Assembly: GCA_014384515.1 (NCBI GenBank)
Contig: JACNFS010000036.1
Span: 1 to 6,660 of the forward strand
DNA from: Dehalococcoidia bacterium
GTDB taxonomy: Bacteria; Chloroflexota; Dehalococcoidia; GIF9; UBA5629
Direction of reading: 5' to 3'
DNA length: 6,660 nucleotides
Of the stretch, positions 1 to 6,112 are shown one piece after another (position 1 is the stretch's first letter; every line of letters begins with the position of its first letter). The notes beneath the pieces were generated by a model. It searched no databases, had not been told where the DNA came from, and saw only the letters and a list, made by a program, of their open reading frames with translations. A program made the translations under genes and the position numbers.

Positions 1-193
1 CAACAAAGCGGTCGAGTGAGCCTCGAGACTGCATCGTGATTTCTCCCTGCAATTGATATACTTGAACATTATCTTTGTCAATTAGCTGGCTATCAGTGAA
101 GTCAAGTTTGGACTGAAAGTGTTTGGCGAGCAAGAACTTTTCAGCAATCTGTTGTGCCTCAGCTTCAGTCAGGAATTTCTTATTCTCAACCAT
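1..193 (-). CDS. Hypothetical protein, N-terminal part, runs off left edge
   Basis: An open frame of 64 complete codons begins with ATG at 193 and stays open to the window edge, so the C-terminus is missing. An AAGGA Shine-Dalgarno lies 7 nt upstream of the ATG, and the start is only 17 nt below the stop of the CoA-transferase, so co-transcription is likely. The visible part starts MVENKKFLTEAEAQQIAEKF: a charged amphipathic helix with no signal peptide, followed by a mixed segment (VQVYQLQGEIT near residues 46-56) that could be a beta strand pair. I do not recognise the family and assign no function. That it is a real gene is supported by the RBS, spacing and clean reading frame. Confidence 0.7.
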   Translation of the reverse strand, partial: MVENKKFLTEAEAQQIAEKFLLAKHFQSKLDFTDSQLIDKDNVQVYQLQGEITMQSRGSLDRFV

Positions 194-210
194 TTTCACA
201 TCCTTTTGTT

Positions 211-2700
211 TCAATAGATGACCTTCTCTTCCTCCAAGAGACTGATCTCGTCATCTCCCATGCCAAGGAGTTCCTTGAAGATATAGTTCGAATGCTGACC
301 GAACACAGGTGCTGCTGAACTAATCTTTGCCGGAGTAGCCGAAAATTTCCAAGGGCAAGCGAGTGCCGCTAGTTCTCCCATCAACGGGTGAATGACTTTG
401 GTCCAGTACTGGCGATGGTTCAAATGAGCATTGTTAAATATTTCTTCGGCATCAAAACAGGGCATAGCTGCTACGCCAGCTTCCTGAAGCATCTCCATTA
501 CTTCGTAGTGACTGTAATTAATGGTCCATTTCTCAATCAGGCTATCTAACTTTTCTTGGTTTTGCCATCGAGTAGAAGCAGCGAGGAAACTTTGTTCCTT
601 AGTCCAATCGGGGTTACCCAGAACTTCGCAGAATGCTTCCCATTCTGTATCTGTGGCAATTGCGATGCTTATCCACTTATCGTTCCCTTTACAACGGTAA
701 CAGTTGTGCGGAGCCATGAACTCATCGAGATTTCCCTCACGTGTCTGGATTGTGCCATTAGCAGTGTAATCCATGATAACCTCTCCAATGAGCACACTTA
801 TTGCTTCCGACGACGAAAGGTCTATATGCTGTCCTTCTCCTGTTGCAAGGCGATGATTAAGGGCTACAAGTATGGCAAAGGCTGACGTTATTGCGCTCAG
901 TAAATCGATCTCTCCTGCCATGAAAGCGGGCTTGCCATTTGCCATGCCAGTAATATGAGATATACCTCCGGAGGCGCCAAAATTGGGTGCATAGCCCGAA
1001 TACTCTCGTTCAGGACCAATAGCACCGCGAGCTGAAGACGATAGATAAACAATATCTGGCTTTATCTTCTTCAGCGCTTCATAGCCCAGTCCTAGTCTAT
1101 TCATAACTCCAGGGCGCATGTTTTGTACCACTACATCGCTTATGCCAACTAATCTCTTAGCTAACTCAATTGCTTTTGGCTGGCTTAAATTAAGCCTGAT
1201 GCTCAGCTTACCAAGGTTTATATCGTTAAAAACAGGAGACTCGTCCGTGCCTTCAAACTTCTGACCGGTAGTAAATGACAGTAGTCTAGTGAAGTCAATA
1301 TGTTTCAGGCTCTCAACTTTGATAACCTCAGCGCCTAAGAATGCCAGAAGCTCTGTACAATGAGATCCTGCCCATGCCCAAGAGAAGTCAGCTATCCTTA
1401 TCCCTTGCAAGGGACCTCTTCTTTCGTCATTTGTTTCTCCAGAGGACTGCATGGTTACTTCTGTTGGTGCCAGATCTTGTGCGTCTGAATTCGGTAGTTT
1501 GGAGAAGACTTCTTGGGTATGCTGACCCAGCAGTGGCGCTGGGCGCTCTATCGTGGATGGTGTGGCGGAGAAACGATAAGGTGTGGCAGGGTATTTCAAG
1601 GTTCCGGATACAGGATGAGTAACTTCTGTGAAAAACTGTCTGGCGGTGGATTGGGCCGAGTTCACTATGTCTTCAGCCGTCATGACTGGAGAAATAGGGC
1701 AACCTAATATTTGTCCCTCGTGATAGATTTCTTCCTTAGTGTGGTTCATCATCCAGACAGAAATCTCCTGGTCTATTCTCTTCCAGTGCTGCGCACGAAA
1801 GTCCACGTCCATGTACCTCTCATCCCTCTCCCACTCTGAGTTTGTTACCAACTTGGCAAGAGCTGTCCACTCAGGAGGCTGAGCGACCATCATAACGACA
1901 TATCCATCCTTACACTGATAGACGCCTCCGGAAACCCTACTGTCACGGTATCTACTCTGGACAGCCCCCTCGTTAGGATAACGGGCCATTTGCACCCTGC
2001 ACAGGGCTAGAATAGCTTCTTGCTTTGAGATGTCGACTTGCTGTCCTACCCCTGTCAGTCGCTGATTATATAGGGCGGCGAGAGTACCTACAGCACCTAT
2101 TAAGCCACAGGCACATTCGCTAAAGAATCCGCCGGGCTTGATTGGTGGTTGAACCAGGTCCTGTGGTATGGCGGGGCTAAGGTAGCCCAATCCTCCACTA
2201 TTACAGATATTAATTGGGTAGGCTTTGTAATTGGAGTAAGCACCTGTCTGTCCAAAAGGCGTGATAGAAGTCATGATCAACCTTGGATTAAGCTTTCTCA
2301 AGTTTTGGTAAGTCAATCTTAGTCGCTCTAGTGTTTGCGGAGGATTATCCTCTATCAAGATATCAGCCCACCTAACCAATTCTATAAACCGTTTGCGCTC
2401 TGCTGGGTTTTCTATGTCCAGAGTAATCCCCAGTTTGTTAGTATTAAGATACAAGAAAAGGAGACTCCGTTCGGGATGAAGAGCGTTGCGGACAAAAGGG
2501 CCCCTGTGTCTTGCCTCATCACCAAGCCTTGGCTTCTCTACTTTGATTACCTCGGCTCCAAAGTCAGCCAATAACTTGGCACAGTAAGGCCCCGCAACTA
2601 GTTGAGCCCATTCCAGCACCTTTATCCCATCAAGAGCTTTTCGGTTGGCACCGGATGCAGCTTTTCTGGGACTATGTTCAGGATGCATGTTCATTTCCAA
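211..2700 (-). CDS. Tandem (two-domain) class III CoA-transferase, CaiB/BaiF family
   Basis: Family III CoA-transferases move CoA between an acyl-CoA and a free carboxylic acid through aspartyl-CoA intermediates in the cytoplasm. This 829-residue protein is two complete family copies in one chain, about twice the usual 380-430 residues. Copy 1 spans about 21-400 and opens LDGIKVLEWAQLVAGPYC. Copy 2 spans about 429-815 and opens LQGIRIADFSWAWAGSHC. Both contain FLGAEVIKVE/DFGAEVIKVE and TG-x-GQ-x-(V/I)D (216-223 and 620-627), and both end with an xPxxGQH motif (389-394, 797-803). By spacing from TGxGQ, the catalytic Asp expected from formyl-CoA transferase is Asp599 in copy 2, but Glu196 in copy 1. 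The copies are divergent, so this is an old duplication or fusion, and the halves may mimic the usual interlocked dimer. The start is uncertain: TTG 2700, ATG 2694 or ATG 2688. A GAGAGG sits 13 nt before the TTG, and GGAA lies before the ATG at 2688. Substrate unknown. Confidence 0.93.
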   Translation of the reverse strand: MEMNMHPEHSPRKAASGANRKALDGIKVLEWAQLVAGPYCAKLLADFGAEVIKVEKPRLGDEARHRGPFVRNALHPERSLLFLYLNTNKLGITLDIENPAERKRFIELVRWADILIEDNPPQTLERLRLTYQNLRKLNPRLIMTSITPFGQTGAYSNYKAYPINICNSGGLGYLSPAIPQDLVQPPIKPGGFFSECACGLIGAVGTLAALYNQRLTGVGQQVDISKQEAILALCRVQMARYPNEGAVQSRYRDSRVSGGVYQCKDGYVVMMVAQPPEWTALAKLVTNSEWERDERYMDVDFRAQHWKRIDQEISVWMMNHTKEEIYHEGQILGCPISPVMTAEDIVNSAQSTARQFFTEVTHPVSGTLKYPATPYRFSATPSTIERPAPLLGQHTQEVFSKLPNSDAQDLAPTEVTMQSSGETNDERRGPLQGIRIADFSWAWAGSHCTELLAFLGAEVIKVESLKHIDFTRLLSFTTGQKFEGTDESPVFNDINLGKLSIRLNLSQPKAIELAKRLVGISDVVVQNMRPGVMNRLGLGYEALKKIKPDIVYLSSSARGAIGPEREYSGYAPNFGASGGISHITGMANGKPAFMAGEIDLLSAITSAFAILVALNHRLATGEGQHIDLSSSEAISVLIGEVIMDYTANGTIQTREGNLDEFMAPHNCYRCKGNDKWISIAIATDTEWEAFCEVLGNPDWTKEQSFLAASTRWQNQEKLDSLIEKWTINYSHYEVMEMLQEAGVAAMPCFDAEEIFNNAHLNHRQYWTKVIHPLMGELAALACPWKFSATPAKISSAAPVFGQHSNYIFKELLGMGDDEISLLEEEKVIY

Positions 2701-2782
2701 TGTTGTGACTCTGCCTCTCTATAACCTGACTTGCACAGAAAAAAAAGAGTATGTGTCTTTCAACATTTCGTTGTGGCAGCGT

Positions 2783-3466
2783 TCATACTCGGTGAGCCAC
2801 CATAGCTTTACCTTTTTCGATGGACACACCTGGTTTGGCTACCAAGGCGCCGACAGGACAAACAGCGACACAAGCCAGACACGAATTGCATTCCACCTCA
2901 GCCAAAGGCATGCCGGCCAAGGTAGTAACGATAGTATCAATGCCTCTGAAAGCAAAATCAAGAATCCCAGTGCCTTGCTCATGACATACCCAAACGCATT
3001 TGCCACACATGACACACTTATTGGGATCATAGGTGAATAAAGGATGGCTCGAATCTACAGGCAGTTCTCGAGGTATGGGCCTAAACCGCTTGAGCCTCAG
3101 TTTCAAACCGAGGCGCGAAGCAATATTCTGCAGTTCGCAGTTTCGGTTTTTGGCACAGTTGCCGCAGTCGAGGTGATGGTGGCTGAGGAGAAGCTCAAAA
3201 GCGGTGTTCCTGAGCCTCTGAACTCTGGGGGTGTTGAGACGTACTACCATACTGTCACTGACTGTTTCGGTGCAGGCAGTAACCGGAGCATTCCTACCCT
3301 CAATCTCCACGAAACAAAGGCGGCATGAAGCGAAAGGCGGATCAACTTCTCTCACAGCACATAAATTGGGGATGTAGAACCCATTATCTAAAGCTGCCCA
3401 GAGCAGGTTGGCTCCTTGTTCAGCTTTGACTTCAACACCATCAATAGTCAGAGTAATCAGCTTCAT
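2783..3466 (-). CDS. HoxU/NuoG-N-like 2Fe-2S and 4Fe-4S electron-transfer protein
   Basis: The 227-residue protein carries the cluster arrangement of HoxU and of the N-terminal region of NuoG and NAD-linked hydrogenase or formate dehydrogenase subunits. Residues 1-78 are a 2Fe-2S ferredoxin fold with Cys36, Cys48, Cys51 and Cys65. Residues about 85-120 hold the His-Cys 4Fe-4S motif (His97, Cys101, Cys104, Cys110). Residues 147-207 hold two CxxCxxCxxxC sites (151/154/157/161 and 193/196/199/203). The length fits HoxU (about 240) and it stops before any catalytic domain. The family passes electrons between an NAD(P)H-binding flavoprotein and a hydrogenase, formate dehydrogenase or quinone module in the cytoplasm, but no NuoE/NuoF or catalytic subunit lies in this window. 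ATG 3466 is preceded by GAGG at 5 nt spacing, which overlaps the stop of the GIY-YIG gene 7 nt upstream, so the two are probably translationally coupled. The partner is unknown; a role with the neighbouring ferredoxin is inference. Confidence 0.88.
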   Translation of the reverse strand: MKLITLTIDGVEVKAEQGANLLWAALDNGFYIPNLCAVREVDPPFASCRLCFVEIEGRNAPVTACTETVSDSMVVRLNTPRVQRLRNTAFELLLSHHHLDCGNCAKNRNCELQNIASRLGLKLRLKRFRPIPRELPVDSSHPLFTYDPNKCVMCGKCVWVCHEQGTGILDFAFRGIDTIVTTLAGMPLAEVECNSCLACVAVCPVGALVAKPGVSIEKGKAMVAHRV

Positions 3467-3473
3467 TTCTGCC

Positions 3474-3962
3474 TCACAATCCTCTCGCTTCCTTGAGCGA
3501 CTCTTGAGGCAAAGCTACTTCGGCGATTGCCCTCCTGATGCCCGCCTCTAGGTGGTGGCGATCATTGGCAAAATACAAGTGGCTCTTGCACCGGCAATCG
3601 CTACAGCCAAAGCCAGAGACACAAGAGAATTCGTTGATCAGGGTTCGAGACAGAAGACACTCAAGCCTGCGTTCGGTTTCACAAAGGATTACTTGCAAAA
3701 CCTTAGCTTCACTAAGAAGATAATCGATGTGCCACTTCGGTTTCTTGTTTTCCTTCAAATGGCGGTTCATCCTTGATTTGAACCCACCTAGAGCTGATCC
3801 AAAGTAAGCGTAGAAGCCTCCGAGGAATGGGACTACACCGAGGCTACCTACATGGATATTCTTCTTAGCATCGAGTTGGACGATCAAAACGTAACCGCCT
3901 TTTGCTGTGCCAAATCTTTGATCATCCAGACGAACCTTTGGATGAATGGTCATCTCTTTCAA
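3474..3962 (-). CDS. DUF123 GIY-YIG-like domain protein
   Basis: The 162-residue protein matches the DUF123 branch of the GIY-YIG superfamily, which occurs alone or fused to endonuclease III in archaea and some bacteria. Visible motifs are GGYVLIVQL (22-30, the GIY strand), FYAYFGSALGG (50-60, the YIG strand), the Arg/His helix R64-M-N-R67-H68, KKPKWHIDYL (73-82), Glu101 in the position of the acidic residue, and the cysteine-rich FGCSDCRCKSHL (118-129) typical of this branch, probably a metal-binding element. The domain fills nearly the whole protein, so it is stand-alone. Biochemical function of DUF123 is not established; nuclease activity is expected by homology only. The start is either TTG 3962 or the in-frame ATG at 3953; neither has a convincing Shine-Dalgarno. 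It follows the ferredoxin stop by 14 nt and precedes the HoxU-like gene by 7 nt, an odd DNA-acting passenger in a redox operon. Confidence 0.85.
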   Translation of the reverse strand: MKEMTIHPKVRLDDQRFGTAKGGYVLIVQLDAKKNIHVGSLGVVPFLGGFYAYFGSALGGFKSRMNRHLKENKKPKWHIDYLLSEAKVLQVILCETERRLECLLSRTLINEFSCVSGFGCSDCRCKSHLYFANDRHHLEAGIRRAIAEVALPQESLKEARGL

Positions 3963-3976
3963 TTAGGCCGTGTAAC

Positions 3977-4276
3977 TCACATGAAGCCATTTCTTTGTTG
4001 CTTCCTGGGACCGGTAGGACTTAACCTGCTGATTCTTGCCAGGATATCGTCTGTCTGTTTCCTCATGCTTTGTATCTCCCCCCTTAGAGCCTGAGGTGAG
4101 ATAGCAATTCCTTCCTTAATGGCTCCCTGGGGGCAAATTTGCAGACACAGACCGCAGGAATTACATTTGTTCGGGTCTATTTGCGCCTGTCCCCAGAAGA
4201 GGTGAATTGCTCCTTGTGGGCAGTTCTGGACGCAAAGTCCGCAACCCAAACATAGTTCCCTTCTCACTTTCAGCAT
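3977..4276 (-). CDS. 2[4Fe-4S] ferredoxin with C-terminal helical tail
   Basis: The 99-residue protein has a bacterial-type dicluster ferredoxin domain in residues 1-55. Cluster site one is Cys9, Cys12, Cys15 with Cys19-Pro; site two is Cys38, Cys41, Cys44 with Cys48-Pro. The expected GAI follows each. Such proteins carry low-potential electrons in the cytoplasm or form small subunits of oxidoreductases. Residues about 58-99 are an extra basic, probably helical tail (LRGEIQSMRKQTDDILARIS region) ending KQQRNGFM, which classic 55-60-residue ferredoxins lack; it may dock onto a partner. ATG 4276 has only a weak GGTGG at 4 nt spacing. It is first after a 155-nt gap, so it may head its own transcript with the GIY-YIG and HoxU-like genes, 14 and 7 nt apart. 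The electron partner is not identifiable from this window. Confidence 0.9.
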   Translation of the reverse strand: MLKVRRELCLGCGLCVQNCPQGAIHLFWGQAQIDPNKCNSCGLCLQICPQGAIKEGIAISPQALRGEIQSMRKQTDDILARISRLSPTGPRKQQRNGFM

Positions 4277-4285
4277 AATACCACC

Positions 4286-4315
4286 GACAAACTATTTAGA
4301 GAGTGTTTATTTGTC
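4286..4315. repeat. Short inverted repeat upstream of the ferredoxin gene
   Basis: GACAAA at 4286-4291 is mirrored by TTTGTC at 4310-4315 around an AT-rich centre, ending 9 nt before the ferredoxin ATG. The arms are perfect but only 6 bp and do not extend, so this may be an operator, a weak hairpin in the 5' leader, or chance. Confidence 0.25.
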
Positions 4316-4342
4316 ACCATGGGCTTCAGCGAAGGGTCTGTG

Positions 4343-4368
4343 GATTCTTCGCTCCGCTCAGAATGACA
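4343..4368 (-). repeat. Dispersed palindromic intergenic repeat (TCATTCTGAGCG type)
   Basis: Read on the minus strand, the segment begins TGTCATTCTGAGCGGAGC and ends GAAGAATC. The outer ATTCT (4344-4348) and AGAAT (4360-4364) pair, with a GC-rich centre. A neighbouring GCGAAG at 4329-4334 can also pair with CTTCGC at 4347-4352, giving an alternative hairpin. I recognise this as resembling a short repeat often seen scattered between genes in Chloroflexota and other environmental genomes; one copy is visible here, so its repetitive nature rests on memory, not on this window. It lies in the only sizeable gap, between the radical SAM and ferredoxin genes. There is no T-run after it, so it is not a classic intrinsic terminator. 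Confidence 0.6.
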
Positions 4369-4431
4369 GGTAGGATTGCCAAACAATCTCAAATCTATTT
4401 ATGTGTTTGCCTGCTCCATAAAATTTTCGCA

Positions 4432-5199
4432 TCAAAGCTTAGGCCTACGCCGCAGTGTCTCTTCTAAACTCAATGGCATAACCTCGTGCCTTGGTGCCTC
4501 GTATGCAGTGACTACATTCTCAAGGTTGGAAAACTCTTGCTGTATGAGAGCGACCTCCTCAGGTGGTAGGGGGTCTACGCTGCAGGGGCGAAGAGGCGTA
4601 TTGATTTGCACCTCATCTGGCGAAATATCAGCAGCTACCATTGCCATTGCTGAAGCATAATCCCTGTTGGCTCCCATGAACATCATCTGAAGAGCTAGCT
4701 TGCCTTTGTACTCATCCCTGAAATACTTGAGGCCCTCTATCATATCCCTGAAATGCAAGCCAGAAACCGGTCTATTGATCGGCGTGAATAGCTCCTGATT
4801 TGGCGCATCCAATTTCGCTACTACAACATCGGCCTTAGACAGCTCGCGGCGCACATCCTCACTGGACATTAGAGACGAATTGGTCAACACCGCTATCGGG
4901 AGTTGCACGATCGACCTGACTATTTCTATAGCCCGCCCCAGGTTGCTAGCCAAAGTTGGCTCTCCCGTACCAGAGAAGGTAACATAGTCAGCCTCTATCT
5001 TTAGGGCTGAATCAAGCTCCCTGGTTAGCTCGGCCAGACTAACAAACTCCCTTCGTTCACTCAGAAGATGGAGGGTTCTTCCTAGCTGGCAATAGATGCA
5101 ATTAAAAGAGCAGGTCTTCTCTTTGACCGACAAAAGGTCTATGCCCAGCGACCTGCCTAACCGCCAAGAAGCAACGGGCCCATAAATGATTGACATCAC
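4432..5199 (-). CDS. Radical SAM protein, COG0731 (TYW1-like) family
   Basis: The 255-residue protein opens with IIYGPVASWRLGRSLGID, then the radical SAM cluster motif CxxxCxxC at Cys30, Cys34 and Cys37 (TCSFNCIYCQLG), which binds the [4Fe-4S] cluster that cleaves S-adenosylmethionine. SGTGEPTL (76-83) is the SAM-binding GGE-like motif. The closest recognisable group is COG0731, related to wyosine synthase TYW1, but the protein is shorter than TYW1 and lacks the flavodoxin domain of the eukaryotic enzyme. Bacterial members of this group have no settled role, so tRNA modification should not be assumed. The start is GTG 5199 or the adjacent ATG 5196; a stop lies four codons further upstream, so no longer form is possible. 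The Shine-Dalgarno is weak (GAGAG 9 nt before the GTG). It sits 65 nt downstream of mobB, which suggests co-transcription and possibly a cofactor or metalloenzyme maturation role (inference). Confidence 0.88.
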   Translation of the reverse strand: MMSIIYGPVASWRLGRSLGIDLLSVKEKTCSFNCIYCQLGRTLHLLSERREFVSLAELTRELDSALKIEADYVTFSGTGEPTLASNLGRAIEIVRSIVQLPIAVLTNSSLMSSEDVRRELSKADVVVAKLDAPNQELFTPINRPVSGLHFRDMIEGLKYFRDEYKGKLALQMMFMGANRDYASAMAMVAADISPDEVQINTPLRPCSVDPLPPEEVALIQQEFSNLENVVTAYEAPRHEVMPLSLEETLRRRPKL

Positions 5200-5264
5200 T
5201 ATGCTTGGCTCTCAGGTTCTATCAACTCTATTAGCTCCACGTATTTGATAGCAGGCCTCTAGAT

Positions 5265-5915
5265 TTATGGCTTTGGTTTTTTCGTCAGGAAAACTTCTAG
5301 GCTGGTGATGTTTCCTACCCCCTTCAAGCTAGACACCATGGCCACGAGGGTATTGGTGATGATGTTCTTTGGGAAGGCGGTTAGCGATATGGGATTGTTA
5401 TTTACGTAGATTGAGATACGCTCCCTTTGAGGCTTTATGAAGCCATTCTCCAGAAGGTCAGCCAGGCCTTTGATGTCCTGCAAAGAAAACTGTCTGGCCT
5501 TGGTTTCAAGTGCTTCATCAGTGGCTATGGCTATGAGTTTCCTAACGCTGCTAAGGGGTGGGCCAACCTCCTTACGATGAATCTCTATCTTGGGCGCGCC
5601 GCTCTGCTTGAATCCTTCTGCCAGGATGATATCATAATCTTCACCGAAGAAGTGGACTATCTCATCGAGGCCAACACTGTGCGTGACAGGTTTGATTAGC
5701 ACAATCCTGTCTGAGGAGACGATGGCTGTGGCTTCACTCCCAGCTTGCATATGACGCCAGCTGTCCTTGCCTGGTTTATCGAGGGCCAATCCGCGGGTGG
5801 CGTGCTTGATGGTAGCTACTCGGTAACCCCTCGACTTTAGCTCTGAAATCAACTTTTCTATTAGTGTAGTCTTACCTGATTTAGATTTGCCTACAATTGC
5901 AACTACGGGAGGCAT
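5265..5915 (-). CDS. mobB: Molybdopterin-guanine dinucleotide biosynthesis adapter MobB
   Basis: MobB is a P-loop GTPase that assists MobA in making or delivering the molybdopterin-guanine dinucleotide cofactor used by molybdenum and tungsten oxidoreductases such as formate dehydrogenases. The 216-residue protein has Walker A GKSKSGKTT at 9-17, the family's RVATIKHATRG near 32-42, the DKPGKDSWRHMQAGS block at 46-60, and Walker B-like DYDIILAEGFKQSGAPKIEI at 93-112. Residues about 165-216 form an extra segment (ISIYVNNNPISL, then IITNTLVAMVSSLKGV) beyond the roughly 165-170 residues of E. coli MobB, a C-terminal extension I have seen in other anaerobe MobB proteins. ATG 5915 is preceded by AAGGGGG at about 10 nt. 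The start lies inside the end of the methyltransferase remnant (13-nt overlap), implying coupling. Its presence implies a molybdenum or tungsten enzyme elsewhere in the genome. Confidence 0.92.
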   Translation of the reverse strand: MPPVVAIVGKSKSGKTTLIEKLISELKSRGYRVATIKHATRGLALDKPGKDSWRHMQAGSEATAIVSSDRIVLIKPVTHSVGLDEIVHFFGEDYDIILAEGFKQSGAPKIEIHRKEVGPPLSSVRKLIAIATDEALETKARQFSLQDIKGLADLLENGFIKPQRERISIYVNNNPISLTAFPKNIITNTLVAMVSSLKGVGNITSLEVFLTKKPKP

Positions 5916-6112
5916 TTTCCATCTGCCCCCTTTTCAATGTTGCTTCTTTGCTTAGCCTTACCGGCCACGGTCACCACGAATCCCGACAGCAGAGGCAAGA
6001 CTTGCTGCAACGCCTGAATCTCTATATTGAAGATGAGTTTTCCTTTATCTTCGTACCAGGAGTCATATTCTGAGGCCATAGAATCTAGGGCGCAGACCTT
6101 TGGTTCTGTCAT
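5903..6112 (-). pseudogene. SAM-dependent methyltransferase remnant lacking its catalytic core
   Basis: The reading frame from ATG 6112 to the TAG at 5903 encodes 69 residues. The first 37 or so look like the start of a class I SAM methyltransferase (ALDSMASEYDSWYEDKGKLI, then a helix IEIQALQQVLPLLSG). At the point where the glycine-rich SAM motif (ExGxGxG) should appear, the frame instead runs FVVTVAGKAKQRSN and ends. That stretch resembles the last strand of such methyltransferases, suggesting an in-frame internal deletion of roughly 130-150 residues. The other two frames after LLSG hit stops within about ten codons, so a simple frameshift does not restore the domain. The ATG overlaps the iscU stop as ATGA, and the end overlaps mobB by 13 nt, so the ancestral gene order is intact. 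An upstream in-frame ATG at 6202 would give 99 residues but lies wholly inside iscU, so I rejected it. Catalysis is not expected. It could instead be an assembly collapse. Confidence 0.6.

Noticed and set aside
556..1707. Plus-strand open frames of 64 to 109 codons inside the CoA-transferase
   Set aside because: All are antisense shadows of the conserved double CoA-transferase; the translations are low in recognisable motifs.
2701..2782. Intrinsic terminator or promoter between the HoxU-like gene and the CoA-transferase
   Set aside because: The minus strand has a run of eight T (complement of the A-run near 2740), but the only nearby stem is a 4-bp CAAC/GTTG well upstream of it, and no good -35/-10 pair at standard spacing was found.
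2645..3328. Plus-strand open frames of 131 and 94 codons opposite the HoxU-like gene
   Set aside because: They lie antisense to a clearly recognisable cysteine-motif protein, show no family signature of their own, and have no supporting gene context on that strand.
4343..4368. Rho-independent terminator after the radical SAM gene
   Set aside because: A hairpin is possible, but no T-run follows on the transcribed strand; the sequence is better explained as a dispersed repeat.
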